Assembly (NCBI RefSeq): GCF_023074055.1
Contig: NZ_JADPKR010000080.1
Location: forward strand, 1 to 64,000
DNA from: Bradyrhizobium sp. 141
Lineage (GTDB): Bacteria; Pseudomonadota; Alphaproteobacteria; Rhizobiales; Xanthobacteraceae
Length of the DNA: 64,000 nucleotides
Reading direction: 5' to 3'
Of this stretch, positions 21,665 to 30,566 are shown in pieces; within the stretch, counting starts at the first letter, position 1; each line of letters opens with the position of its first letter. The position numbers were made by a program, and so were the translations under genes. The notes beneath the pieces were generated by a model that did no database searches, had not been told where the DNA came from, and worked only from the letters and a program-made list of their open reading frames with translations.

Positions 21665-22573
21665 ATGGCCACACTCTACCAGGGCAATGTCCCCACAATG
21701 GGCCAGAGCGCGGATGCGGCTGGACCTGTCATTCGAACCATCCAGCTGTCCGATCTGCACGATGCGCTCCGGCGCGGCTGGGAGGATTTCAAGGCCGTTC
21801 CGAGCCACGCCATCATTCTCTGCGTGATCTACCCGGTGCTCGGCCTCGTGCTCGCCCGCGTGGTGATGGGCTATTCGGTGCTGCCATTGTTGTTTCCCCT
21901 TGCCGCCGGCTTCGCACTGATCGGCCCCTTCGCAGCGCTCGGTCTCTACGAGCTCTCCAGCCGGCGCGAACGCTATGAAGAAGCCAGCGCCTGGGATGCC
22001 ATGGAAGTGCTGCGCTCGCCTTCGTTCGGAGCGATGCTCGGCCTCGGCACATTGCTACTCGCTCTGTTCGTGACCTGGGTTGCAACCGCGCAGGCGATCT
22101 ATGTCGCGGCGTTCGGCTATGAGGGCGTGACCGGGATCTCGGACTTCATGACGCGCGTGCTGACGACGCAGCAGGGCTGGTGGCTGATCGTGGTCGGCTG
22201 TGGCACCGGCTTCCTGTTCGCGCTCGCCGCACTCTGCATCAGCGCCGTGTCGTTCCCCTTGATGCTGGACCGCCATGCCGGCGCGTTCGAGGCGATGAGC
22301 ACCTCACTGCGCGTTGTCGCGAGGAACCCGGTGCCGACGGCGGCCTGGGGCCTGATCGTGGCGGTGCTGCTCGCGCTCGGCACGATCCCGGCCTTCCTCG
22401 GCCTTACCGTGGTGATCCCCCTGCTCGGCCATGCCACCTGGCATCTCTACCGCAAGGTGATCGTCTCGGAGCCCGGTGCACGTCCGGTGCCGCCCCCGCC
22501 GCATCGTCCGCGCAAGCCGGCTGCCGACTTCCCGGCCAACCTCTTCCCCTGGCGTAACCGGACGGACGTCTGA
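21665..22573 (+). CDS. DUF2189 integral membrane protein
   Basis: 302 residues from ATG 21665. The family pattern IRTIQLSDLHDALRRGWEDFKAVPSHAI opens the domain, followed by six membrane helices (for example VIYPVLGLVLARVVM, LFPLAAGFALIGPFAALGLYE, LLALFVTWVATAQ, FLFALAALCISAVSFPLML, VAVLLALGTIPAFLGLTVVI). The tail is proline-rich and basic (PPPPHRPRKP). Inner membrane; function unknown. Alphaproteobacterial homologues sit near respiratory genes in some genomes, but nothing of that kind is adjacent here. Confidence 0.85.
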   Translation: MATLYQGNVPTMGQSADAAGPVIRTIQLSDLHDALRRGWEDFKAVPSHAIILCVIYPVLGLVLARVVMGYSVLPLLFPLAAGFALIGPFAALGLYELSSRRERYEEASAWDAMEVLRSPSFGAMLGLGTLLLALFVTWVATAQAIYVAAFGYEGVTGISDFMTRVLTTQQGWWLIVVGCGTGFLFALAALCISAVSFPLMLDRHAGAFEAMSTSLRVVARNPVPTAAWGLIVAVLLALGTIPAFLGLTVVIPLLGHATWHLYRKVIVSEPGARPVPPPPHRPRKPAADFPANLFPWRNRTDV

Positions 22574-22703
22574 CGATATCGTGACATGCGATCCTGCCCC
22601 GGCTCGGGCAGGATCGCGCTGTGTCACACGCCTTGCTTTGGCCGCGGTTCGGACCGAGATTGCGCCCACCGGTCAGATCGCTTCACGGAATTCATTTACT
22701 CGA

Positions 22704-23528
22704 ATGACCTCGACGATTTCTCGTCTCGCTCTCGCAGCCTTCGCCCTCTCCGCGTCAATCCTGTCTGCCCAGCCGGCGTCCGCCGCGGTTGCCTGCGGTT
22801 CGAGCAATTTCGATGCCTGGCTGACCGACCTCAAGACTGACGCTGCGGCCAAGGGCATCTCACAACAGGCCATTGCATCGGGACTCGCCGGCGTGACGCT
22901 GGATCAGAGCGTGCTCAACCGCGACCGTTCGCAAAAGGTCTTCGCCCAGACCTTCGAGGAATTTTCCGGCCGCATGGTGCCGCCCCGCTTGGAGCGCGGC
23001 TCCAACAGGATGAAGCAATACGGCTCGGTGCTGTCGCGCATCGAGCAGACCTATGGCGTTCCCGGCGAAGTGCTGGTCGCGATCTGGGGTCTGGAGACCG
23101 ATTTTGGCGTCAATACCGGCAAGTTCGCGACCATCCGCTCGCTGGCGACGCTGGCCTATGATTGCCGGCGCGCCGAGCAGTTTCGCGCCGAGCTGTTGGA
23201 TGCACTGCGCATCGTCCAGCGCGGCGATCTCGCACCAGCCGAGATGAAGGGCGCCTGGGCCGGCGAGCTCGGTCAGACCCAGTTCATGCCGTCGTCCTGG
23301 ATGAAATACGCGGTCGATTTCGACGGCAACGGCAAGCGCGATCTCTTGCACAACGCGCCCGACGTGCTCGCCTCCACCGCCAATTATCTCGCCGGCTATG
23401 GCTGGCAGAAGGGCAAGGATTGGCAGCCGGGCAGTCCGAATTTCGAGGTGCTCAAGCAGTGGAACAAGAGCGAGGTCTATTCCAAGACCATCGCCTATTT
23501 CGCCACGCAGCTGGCGCGCGCTCCTTAG
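22704..23528 (+). CDS. lytic murein transglycosylase (MltB-like, SLT_2 family)
   Basis: 274 residues from ATG 22704. Signal peptide 1-27 (ASA), no lipobox, so periplasmic and soluble. The catalytic glutamate lies in AIWGLETDFGVNTG (about residue 131), followed by the ETQF-like GELGQTQFMPSSW motif and a DFDGNGKRD loop, the marks of family 3 lytic transglycosylases that cleave peptidoglycan to 1,6-anhydro-MurNAc. The longer open frame upstream has no signal peptide. Recycling of its products would involve NagZ, encoded at 45327-46355. Confidence 0.93.
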   Translation: MTSTISRLALAAFALSASILSAQPASAAVACGSSNFDAWLTDLKTDAAAKGISQQAIASGLAGVTLDQSVLNRDRSQKVFAQTFEEFSGRMVPPRLERGSNRMKQYGSVLSRIEQTYGVPGEVLVAIWGLETDFGVNTGKFATIRSLATLAYDCRRAEQFRAELLDALRIVQRGDLAPAEMKGAWAGELGQTQFMPSSWMKYAVDFDGNGKRDLLHNAPDVLASTANYLAGYGWQKGKDWQPGSPNFEVLKQWNKSEVYSKTIAYFATQLARAP

Positions 23529-23547
23529 AGAACCATCTACAACGCGT

Positions 23548-23574
23548 AGGGCCGATCGTCCGACGACCGGCCCT
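23548..23574. terminator. convergent terminator
   Basis: AGGGCCG ... CGGCCCT inverted repeat between two convergent genes, with a TCG/CGA extension and short pyrimidine tract. Confidence 0.6.
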
Positions 23575-23585
23575 CTCTGGTGCGT

Positions 23586-23852
23586 TTACTTGCCCATGGT
23601 GGCGTGCAGCGCCTTGTTCAGATGCGCGCCGCACGCACCCATTTTGCCGTTGAGCAGCGAATCCTGCGCAGCAGCGATCTCCTTCTGCGCGACGAGCTTG
23701 CCGTCACCGTCGGGCATGGCCTCGATCGCAGTTTCCGTCTTTTCCAGATTGGCCGAGCTGCAGCCGCCCATGGCGGCGTGCTTGGCGGCCTGGGCCGGCG
23801 CAACGGCGAGCGCGACGGCGGCAATTGCGATAACCCCGAGTAACTTCGTCAT
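23586..23852 (-). CDS. small exported protein
   Basis: 88 residues from ATG 23852 (MTKLLGVIAIAAVAL). Signal peptide 1-22 (AQA), then a helical mature part with two cysteines (GGCSSANLEKTETAIEAM and MGACGAHLNKAL), likely a disulfide. Pattern of small periplasmic proteins found across Bradyrhizobium; no known function. Confidence 0.7.
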   Translation of the reverse strand: MTKLLGVIAIAAVALAVAPAQAAKHAAMGGCSSANLEKTETAIEAMPDGDGKLVAQKEIAAAQDSLLNGKMGACGAHLNKALHATMGK

Positions 23853-24540
23853 GATGTTACTTTCCTTCTCTTGTTCTTGGGACAGACCCAGCGACATTGC
23901 CGGACTCTGCGACAACACCTTCCTCCGGGCGCGGCAACTTGCCGCAATAAATTCCTCGCGAGAATTGCGTGATGTTGCGCGCCGCGCAGAGCGTCATGCA
24001 AGAATTCTGTTTTTCATTACATCCTTGTCATCAAACCACACGCTGGGCGTGCGGACGTGCCGCCAAGGAGCGCGAATGCGGCCGAGACAAACCCTGGAGG
24101 AGCCATAGCGCCGCCTCCCGCCGCGAGATCTGCGCTGGCGAAGCCGCTTCACACTCGCGGCTTCGCTGCACTCAACTCAAAAAATGAATTTAAATTCAAT
24201 AAATTGATTTCTCATCTCATGCGATTCGCGCATATCGGACTTGGGTGTAGACGCTGAAGGCGCCTACTTGCCGGCGACAGCCTCGCAACCTATTTCCGTG
24301 ATGATCAAAATCAAATATCCGCTACTAAGCCCGTGATTTCACGGGCCCTGAAGATTCGGCGCCCCCTGCTTACCGCTTGGGTGGGGATCGCCTAGGAGTT
24401 AAGTCTTCCTTACTCGCGCTATGCGCTTTCCGCTTAGCTGCATCGCAACATCGGAACTTTCGCACTGCACCACTCTCCACTATATTCATTTCAACGATGA
24501 GGCCCGGGCAAGGGCTGAATCGAACTACAGGAGACTACCA
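23853..24540. other. 688-bp gene-poor region upstream of the DUF1127 gene
   Basis: No convincing gene. It contains an AT-rich block at about 24178-24212, unusual for this genome, a perfect 8-bp hairpin at 24329-24346 and a TATATT box near 24480 that may be the -10 of the DUF1127 promoter. A small RNA is possible. Confidence 0.5.
24329..24346. other. perfect hairpin of unknown role
   Basis: GCCCGTGA-TT-TCACGGGC, about 200 bp before the DUF1127 gene and followed by a second GC-rich dyad (GGCGCCCC ... GGGGATCGCC). No T run follows. Confidence 0.4.
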
Positions 24541-24693
24541 ATGCTGCTCTCGCTCATCCGCATGATCCAGGCCTTCCGGGACTATCAGCGCAATGTTGCC
24601 GAGCTGTCCCAGCTCAGCGATCGCGAACTGGCCGATATCGGCCTCGATCGCTCGGACATCCCGCGCGTTGCCGCCGGTCAGTATCAGGGCTGA
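24541..24693 (+). CDS. DUF1127 small protein
   Basis: 50 residues from ATG 24541 with an AGGAG ribosome binding site 8 nt upstream. The C-terminal half shows the DUF1127 (YjiS-like) pattern: ELSQLSDRELADIGLDRSDIPRVA. Small arginine-rich proteins of this family affect RNA turnover and phosphate or arginine metabolism in alphaproteobacteria such as Agrobacterium. It has its own hairpin terminator downstream (24727-24747) and a long untranslated region upstream. Confidence 0.88.
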   Translation: MLLSLIRMIQAFRDYQRNVAELSQLSDRELADIGLDRSDIPRVAAGQYQG

Positions 24694-24726
24694 TATCGTT
24701 CAGCCCTCCACCGGACGAACCGATAG

Positions 24727-24747
24727 CGCCCGCCTCGTGCGGGCGTT
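24727..24747 (+). terminator. terminator of the DUF1127 gene
   Basis: CGCCCGC-CTCGT-GCGGGCG stem-loop followed by TTGT, 33 bp after the stop. Confidence 0.7.
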
Positions 24748-24819
24748 GTCGTATCTGGTGGCAGAAAACTCGATCTCGACGATTCCACTGATCGCCGAAA
24801 AGCGCTACCTGTCCGCCCC

Positions 24820-26247
24820 ATGACAGGACCCCTATCCAACATTGTGCACGTGATCGGCGCCGGCCTTGCCGGCTCAGAGGCAGCTTGGCAGGTCGCGAAA
24901 GCCGGCGTCCCCGTGGTGCTGCATGAGATGCGGCCCACCCGCATGACCGAGGCGCACCGCACCGACGGGCTCGCCGAGCTCGTCTGCTCCAATTCATTCC
25001 GCTCGGACGATGCCGCCAACAACGCCGTCGGCCTGCTGCATGCCGAGATGCGCCGGCTCGATTCGCTGGTCATGCGAGCGGCTGATGCCAACCAGGTGCC
25101 CGCCGGCGGCGCCCTTGCGGTCGACCGCGATGGCTTCTCCGCGGCCGTCACCAAGGCGCTGAACGACCATCCCCTGATCGAGATCGCCCGCGGCGAGATC
25201 GCAGGCCTGCCGTCGGCCGACTGGAGCAATGTGATCGTTGCCACCGGCCCCCTCACCTCCGCCCCGCTGGCCGATGCCATCCGAGAGTTGACCGACGAGA
25301 ACGCCCTCGCCTTCTTCGACGCGATCGCGCCGATCGTGCACCGCGAATCCATCGACATGTCGGTAGCCTGGTTCCAGTCACGCTACGACAAGGTCGGCCC
25401 CGGTGGCACCGGCGCGGACTACATCAACTGCCCGATGACCAAGGAGCAGTATGATGGCTTCGTCGCCGCGCTGATCGCCGGTGAGAAGACCGAGTTCAAG
25501 GAGTGGGAGACCGACACGCCCTATTTCGACGGCTGCCTGCCGATCGAAGTGATGGCAGAGCGTGGCCCCGAGACGCTGCGCCACGGCCCCATGAAGCCGG
25601 TCGGCCTTACCAATCCACACGATCCCGCCACGAAGGCCTACGCCATCGTGCAGCTGCGTCAGGACAACAAGCTCGGCACGCTCTACAACATCGTCGGCTT
25701 CCAGACGAAGCTGAAATACGGCGAGCAGCAGCGCATCTTCCGCACCATTCCCGGTCTGGAGAAGGCTGAGTTCGCCCGCCTCGGCGGCCTGCATCGCAAC
25801 ACCTTCCTCAACTCGCCAAAGCTGCTCGACAGTCAGTTGCGCCTGCGCGCGCAGCCACGGCTGCGCTTTGCCGGGCAGATGACGGGCTGCGAGGGCTATG
25901 TGGAGTCTGCCAGCGTCGGTCTGATCGCCGGTCTCTATGCGGCGGCCGACGCACGCGGCGAAACCCTGGCGAGCCCACCGGGGACCACCGCGCTGGGATC
26001 TCTACTCGGCCACATCACCGGCGGCCATATCGAGACCATCGAGCCCGGGACACGGTCGTTCCAGCCGATGAACATCAATTTCGGCCTGTTCCCGCCGCTT
26101 GCGACCGTGCCGACGAAGAAGCCCGACGGCACGCGCCTGCGCGGCAACGAGAAGACGGTGGCCAAGAAGCAGGCGATGAGCGCCTTGGCACTCGCCGATC
26201 TCGATCGCTGGATCGCCGATCATTTGCGCATGGCCGCAGCCGCGTGA
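24820..26247 (+). CDS. trmFO: tRNA (uracil-5-)-methyltransferase, folate-dependent
   Basis: Makes ribothymidine at position 54 of tRNA using methylenetetrahydrofolate and FADH2. 475 residues. FAD-binding GxGxxG as VIGAGLAGSE (12-20), Cys56 in ELVCSNSF and the second cysteine in DYINCPMTKEQYDGF match the two catalytic cysteines known from Bacillus subtilis TrmFO. The end (LADLDRWIADHL) is typical. ATG at 24820. The next gene starts 7 bp after the stop, so the two are probably co-transcribed. Confidence 0.96.
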   Translation: MTGPLSNIVHVIGAGLAGSEAAWQVAKAGVPVVLHEMRPTRMTEAHRTDGLAELVCSNSFRSDDAANNAVGLLHAEMRRLDSLVMRAADANQVPAGGALAVDRDGFSAAVTKALNDHPLIEIARGEIAGLPSADWSNVIVATGPLTSAPLADAIRELTDENALAFFDAIAPIVHRESIDMSVAWFQSRYDKVGPGGTGADYINCPMTKEQYDGFVAALIAGEKTEFKEWETDTPYFDGCLPIEVMAERGPETLRHGPMKPVGLTNPHDPATKAYAIVQLRQDNKLGTLYNIVGFQTKLKYGEQQRIFRTIPGLEKAEFARLGGLHRNTFLNSPKLLDSQLRLRAQPRLRFAGQMTGCEGYVESASVGLIAGLYAAADARGETLASPPGTTALGSLLGHITGGHIETIEPGTRSFQPMNINFGLFPPLATVPTKKPDGTRLRGNEKTVAKKQAMSALALADLDRWIADHLRMAAAA

Positions 26248-26254
26248 GTTTGCA

Positions 26255-27349
26255 ATGAGCCTCCCCAAAGACGACGCCGCGACGCTTTCGGCGCGCTGGA
26301 CCGAGGGCGTGCTGCTCAAGCGCGACGTGTTCTCGACCGTCGAGCGCGGGCGTTTCCGCGGCGAGAGCGGCGAAGTCGACGCGGTGCTGCGCCGGCTGGA
26401 CGAAGTGCCGTGGTGGTCGTTCCTGCTGGCGCGCCACCTGTTCGCCCGCGAGAAGCATGCGCTGGTGCTCGCCAAAGGCCTCAACGTCGGACCCGAGCTG
26501 CTCTGGGCCGGCCGCCGCGCGCTGGTGCGCGGCTTCGTCGACGGCGCCGCTTTGCATCTGGCAAAGCCGCATGGCGACCTCGCCTATTTCCGTTCGGCCA
26601 AGGTGGCCCTGCGCCGGCTGCGCCGCGCCGGCATCTGCCACAACGATCTTGCCAAGGAACAGAACTGGCTGGTCGGCCGCGACGGCCGCGCCTATGTGAC
26701 CGACTTCCAGCTCGCGGCGTGCTTTGCGCGGCGCGGTCGGCTCTATCGCATCCTCGCCTACGAAGACCTTCGGCATCTGCTCAAGCACAAGCGCTCCTAC
26801 GCGCCGGAGGCGCTGACGCCGCGCGAGCGCAAGATCCTGGCCAAGAAGTCGTTCGCGGCAAGCCTGTGGCTCGCCACCGGTAAGAAGGTCTATCGCGCCA
26901 TCACCCGCGGCCTGTTCAACTTCACCGACCGCGAGGGCGGCGGCCGCAGGCTGGTCAATGACGCGCCGGTGCTGACCGAGTTGATCCGCAAGAACCCGGC
27001 CGTGCGCGACACGGCAATCGTCGCTTTTGCCGACCGCCGCTCCGGCGTCGGGCTCTATGCCTTCGTCGAGGCGGATCAAGCCACGCTCGAAGGCCAGTTG
27101 CGGAACGAGCTCACGGCAGCGAAGGGGCCGAAGCCGCCGGAACACATCCAGGTCGTGCACGCGCTGCCGCGCGATACCAGCGGCAAGCCGCGGACCGAAA
27201 TCCTGCAACTGGTCGCCATGAATCAGCTCGACCTGATCGAGCCGATGATGAAGAACGACCAGGACCGCGCCTTCCTCAAGGACATCCTGGAACAACGGAA
27301 GAATCTGCGCGACCGCTTCAACTTTGAAGCGGACCTGCCGACGAGCTGA
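26255..27349 (+). CDS. protein kinase-like domain fused to an AMP-binding enzyme C-terminal domain
   Basis: 364 residues, two parts. Residues about 20-185 look like a small RIO/lipopolysaccharide-kinase type fold: the catalytic loop HNDLAKEQNWLV (His129, Asp131, Asn137) and the metal motif DFQLA (Asp150, with Gln in place of the usual Gly). The glycine-rich N-lobe is poorly marked. Residues about 240-335 resemble the C-terminal subdomain of ANL acyl-CoA or amino acid adenylating enzymes (PF13193): VRDTAIVAF, LYAFVEA, and HALPRDTSGKPRTEIL with the lysine (Lys311) that in ANL enzymes does the adenylation. No N-terminal ANL domain is present in the window's neighbour genes on this strand. A kinase switch acting with a partner acyl-CoA enzyme is an inference. 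Starts 7 bp after trmFO. Confidence 0.75.
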   Translation: MSLPKDDAATLSARWTEGVLLKRDVFSTVERGRFRGESGEVDAVLRRLDEVPWWSFLLARHLFAREKHALVLAKGLNVGPELLWAGRRALVRGFVDGAALHLAKPHGDLAYFRSAKVALRRLRRAGICHNDLAKEQNWLVGRDGRAYVTDFQLAACFARRGRLYRILAYEDLRHLLKHKRSYAPEALTPRERKILAKKSFAASLWLATGKKVYRAITRGLFNFTDREGGGRRLVNDAPVLTELIRKNPAVRDTAIVAFADRRSGVGLYAFVEADQATLEGQLRNELTAAKGPKPPEHIQVVHALPRDTSGKPRTEILQLVAMNQLDLIEPMMKNDQDRAFLKDILEQRKNLRDRFNFEADLPTS

Positions 27350-27422
27350 CAGGCCGCCCGCGCCTTGAAGCGTCCACATTGGCGATAGAGAAGCGGTCGG
27401 GCAATTTGGGCTCGGTGGGGTT

Positions 27423-27998
27423 ATGGGCACTCGGTGGACGATGATGCGTCGTGGGGTCGGCGGAATGATCGCCGGCCTGCTGCTGCTGGCGGGCGCGCCC
27501 GCGAGGGCGGATTCTCCGGCCGAGCTGATCTCCAGCTTCCGCCTCAAACACGGTGAAGTCCGCGTCGTCCGCGATGCCACCCTCGACCGCATCGCCATGG
27601 ACCAGGCCCGCGCGATGGCCGCCAAGGACGATCTCAGCCACGACGCGCTCGGCCCGTTCAACCGCCGTGTCGCGCCGGCCGGCGCCGGCCGCGCCGCCGA
27701 GAACATCGCCTACGGCTACGATAATTTCGAGAAGACCCTGGGACAGTGGATCGACTCGTCCGGGCACCGCAAGAACCTGTTGCTGCACAACGCCTCCCGC
27801 GTCGGCATCGCCAGCGCCAAAAACGCCGGCGGCAAGCGCACCTACTGGGCCATGGTGATCGCGGGCGATTACGAGCCAAAGGGCAAAGGCAAGAAGAAGG
27901 ACAAGGAGCCGCTCGTTGCCGTGAAACGCGAGGGCGCGCCGGCGAGCAAGCCGAAGTCCAGCAACTGTCACATCAAGCTGCTCAGCCTCTGCATCTGA
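27423..27998 (+). CDS. CAP/SCP-domain secreted protein
   Basis: 191 residues. Signal peptide to about residue 29 (ARA). CAP (cysteine-rich secretory, antigen 5, PR-1) fold with the marks FRLKHGEVRVVRDATLDRIAMDQA, DLSHDAL, AAENIAYGY and WIDSSGHRKNLLLHNASRVGIA. The histidines in LSH and SGH fit the usual CAP metal site. The tail is lysine-rich with a CHI...CI end. Bacterial CAP proteins have no agreed function. An alternative ATG at 27441 would shorten the signal peptide. Unit not linked to its neighbours by spacing. Confidence 0.88.
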   Translation: MGTRWTMMRRGVGGMIAGLLLLAGAPARADSPAELISSFRLKHGEVRVVRDATLDRIAMDQARAMAAKDDLSHDALGPFNRRVAPAGAGRAAENIAYGYDNFEKTLGQWIDSSGHRKNLLLHNASRVGIASAKNAGGKRTYWAMVIAGDYEPKGKGKKKDKEPLVAVKREGAPASKPKSSNCHIKLLSLCI

Positions 27999-28087
27999 GA
28001 TCTGGCAAGCCCTTGGGCCTGACATCTTGCTCAGACCGCTCGACGCATCTAATGCGTGAATGCGGATTGCGAGAAGTGGAGGCATAA

Positions 28088-29269
28088 GTGATCGACATCG
28101 GTGAAATACGAGCCGACACGCCGGCCACCAGCCGGCTTGCCTATCTCCACAACGCCGGTGCGGCACTCATGCCGACCCCTGTTGTCGTGGCGATGAAGCA
28201 GCATATCGATCTGGAGAGTGAGATCGGCGGTTATGCCGCGGCTGACCGGGAGGCCGCACGGCTCGAAGCGGTCTACGGCTCGGTGGCGCGCCTGCTGAAT
28301 GCTGCGCCCGACGAGATCGCGCTCGTGGAGAATGCGACGGTTGCCTGGCAGATGGCGTTCTATTCGCTTTCGTTTCGCAAGGGCGATCGCATCCTGACCG
28401 CCGAGGCGGAATATGCCGCCAATTACGTGGCGTTCCTTCAGGTCGCCAAACGTACCGGCGCAGTCATCGATGTGGTGCCAAGCGATGCCAGCGGCGAGCT
28501 CGACGTCCTCGCGCTCCAACGCATGATCGATGAGCGCGTCAAACTCATCGCCATCACCTGGGTTCCGACCAATGGCGGGCTGGTCAATCCGGCGGCTGCG
28601 ATCGGCAAGATTGCGCGGACGCACGGCATCCCCTATCTGCTCGACGCCTGTCAGGCGGTCGGCCAGATGGAGGTGGACGTCGAGGCGATCGGTTGCGACA
28701 TGCTGTCGGCCACGGGGCGCAAATTCCTCCGCGGCCCGCGCGGCACCGGCTTTCTCTACGTCCGCAGGGCGATGCTGCAGCGGCTCGAGCCTCCGATGAT
28801 CGATCACTTCGCCGCGCCCTGGGTCTTGCGCGACGAGTACCGGCTGCGCGACGATGCCCGCCGCTTCGAGACCTGGGAGAACAACTACGCGGCCCGGCTA
28901 GGGCTCGGCGCGGCCGTCGACTACGCCCTCGAGATCGGCATTGCTCCGATCGAACAACGCTGCCGCATGCTTGCCGGCCGTCTTCGCAGCGGCCTCGCGG
29001 CCCTTCCCGGCATCACCATTCGCGACCTCGGACGCGCGCCGGGTGCCATCGTCAGCTTCACGATGGACGGACACGAGGCGGACGCCATTGTCGCCAGTGC
29101 CGCTGCGGCCGCCATCACGATCGGCGCTTCCGATCCGCCGAGCACGCGCATCGATGCCGAACGTCGCGCGTTGCCGCATGTCGTGCGGGCGTCGCCGCAC
29201 TACTACAACACGGAAGCCGAGGTCGACCGGCTGATCGGCCACCTCGCGGGATTGACGCGGCGATCGTAG
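28088..29269 (+). CDS. class V aminotransferase / cysteine-desulfurase-like PLP enzyme
   Basis: 393 residues from a GTG at 28088 with a GGAGG ribosome binding site 5 nt upstream. PLP-binding features: ENATVAWQMAF, AITWVPTNGGLVNPAA, LLDACQAVGQM (Asp of the pyridine ring) and the Schiff-base lysine in ATGRKFLRGPRGTGFLY. The class includes isopenicillin-N-epimerase-like, EgtE-like and selenocysteine lyase-like enzymes; the substrate cannot be told. Desulfurase-type catalytic cysteine loop is not obvious. No sulfur or ergothioneine genes are adjacent. Converges with ilvA, 7 bp between the stops. Confidence 0.9.
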   Translation: MIDIGEIRADTPATSRLAYLHNAGAALMPTPVVVAMKQHIDLESEIGGYAAADREAARLEAVYGSVARLLNAAPDEIALVENATVAWQMAFYSLSFRKGDRILTAEAEYAANYVAFLQVAKRTGAVIDVVPSDASGELDVLALQRMIDERVKLIAITWVPTNGGLVNPAAAIGKIARTHGIPYLLDACQAVGQMEVDVEAIGCDMLSATGRKFLRGPRGTGFLYVRRAMLQRLEPPMIDHFAAPWVLRDEYRLRDDARRFETWENNYAARLGLGAAVDYALEIGIAPIEQRCRMLAGRLRSGLAALPGITIRDLGRAPGAIVSFTMDGHEADAIVASAAAAAITIGASDPPSTRIDAERRALPHVVRASPHYYNTEAEVDRLIGHLAGLTRRS

Positions 29270-29276
29270 CGCGCAC

Positions 29277-30521
29277 TCAGGTGCAGCGCGCGCTCAAGCC
29301 GGACGCACTGAGCCTTGCCATGACCTCGTCGAGATGGGCGCTGTCGCGGGTCTCGATGACGAGTTGCAGCAGCGTCGCCTTGGCCGGCAGGTCGGAGAAC
29401 GTCCGCTGGTGCGAGACTTCGATGATGTTGGCGCCGGCTTCGGCCAGCAGCGCCGCGACGGCGGCCAGCTGCCCGGGGCGATCAGGAATATCGAGCGAAA
29501 GCTGCGTCAGCCGCCCTTCGCGCGCGAGCTCGCGCGTGAGGACGGATGCGATCAGCCGCGTGTCGATATTGCCGCCACTGAGTACCAAGCCGACCTTCTG
29601 GCCGGCAAAGCGGGAGGGATCGGACATCAGCGCGGCGAGGCCGGCGGCGCCGGCACCCTCGACCACCGTCTTCTCGATCGAGATCAGGGTCGCCACCGCG
29701 CGCTCGAGCTCGGCTTCGTTCACCAGCGCGATGTCGTCGACGAGGCGGCGGACGATTTCGGTCGTGATCTTGCCGGGCGATTTCACTGCGATGCCTTCGG
29801 CCAGCGTATCGCCGCGCGCCGGCAGATTGCCGTCATGGATGGCGTTGTACATCGAGGGATAAAGCCAGGCCTCGACGCCCAGGACTCGCAGTGACGGCTT
29901 GATCGATTTCGCGGCAATGCCGATGCCGCTGATCAGGCCGCCGCCGCCGATCGGGACGACCAGCGTCTCGAGCTCCGGCACGGCTCTCATCATCTCGAGC
30001 CCGATGGTGCCCTGCCCCGCGATCACAAGCGGATCGTCGTAGGGGTGGACGAAGATCATGCCGCGGGCTTCGCCGTGGCCCCGCGCGAACGCGGCCGCCT
30101 CCTCCAGCGTCGCGCCCGTGACGAGCACTTCCGCGCCGTGATGCCGGGTGTTCTCGATCTTCACCATGGGCGTGCCGACCGGCATGACGATGGTGGCGGG
30201 AATGCCGAGCCGCTTGGCGTGATAGGCAACGCCCTGCGCGTGGTTTCCGGCCGACATGGCGATGACACCGCGCGCACGCTCCTCCGGCGTCAGCGCGGTG
30301 AGGCGGTTGAGCGCGCCGCGCTCCTTGAAGGAGGAGGTGAACTGGAGGTTCTCGAATTTGAGCCAGATCTCGCAGCCGCAGATGTTGCTCAGCGTGCGGC
30401 TGTAGCTGCAGGGCGTCTCGACGACGGCACCCCGGATGGTGGCGGCGGCGGCATGAATGTCGCCTGGCGCGACCGGAAAACCGCTTAGATCGGACGACGT
30501 GCTTTGGGACAACTCAGCCAT
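29277..30521 (-). CDS. ilvA: threonine ammonia-lyase (threonine dehydratase)
   Basis: Converts threonine to 2-oxobutanoate, the entry to isoleucine synthesis. 414 residues: PLP lysine in TSSFKERGALNRL, the substrate loop SAGNHAQGVAYHA, GGGGLISG for the phosphate, and a single C-terminal ACT-like region (QLSLDIPDRPGQLAAVAALLAEAGANIIEV, then a second half). The length and single regulatory domain match the shorter TdcB-like/IlvA group, so the biosynthetic or catabolic role is open; ilvD is at 58528-60249. 45 bp after the preceding gene on this strand, so likely the last gene of that unit. Confidence 0.94.
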   Translation of the reverse strand: MAELSQSTSSDLSGFPVAPGDIHAAAATIRGAVVETPCSYSRTLSNICGCEIWLKFENLQFTSSFKERGALNRLTALTPEERARGVIAMSAGNHAQGVAYHAKRLGIPATIVMPVGTPMVKIENTRHHGAEVLVTGATLEEAAAFARGHGEARGMIFVHPYDDPLVIAGQGTIGLEMMRAVPELETLVVPIGGGGLISGIGIAAKSIKPSLRVLGVEAWLYPSMYNAIHDGNLPARGDTLAEGIAVKSPGKITTEIVRRLVDDIALVNEAELERAVATLISIEKTVVEGAGAAGLAALMSDPSRFAGQKVGLVLSGGNIDTRLIASVLTRELAREGRLTQLSLDIPDRPGQLAAVAALLAEAGANIIEVSHQRTFSDLPAKATLLQLVIETRDSAHLDEVMARLSASGLSARCT

Positions 30522-30566
30522 GGGACAGCATAGAGCATCCGGCGGTTCGAGGCGATATGCCAGCCG

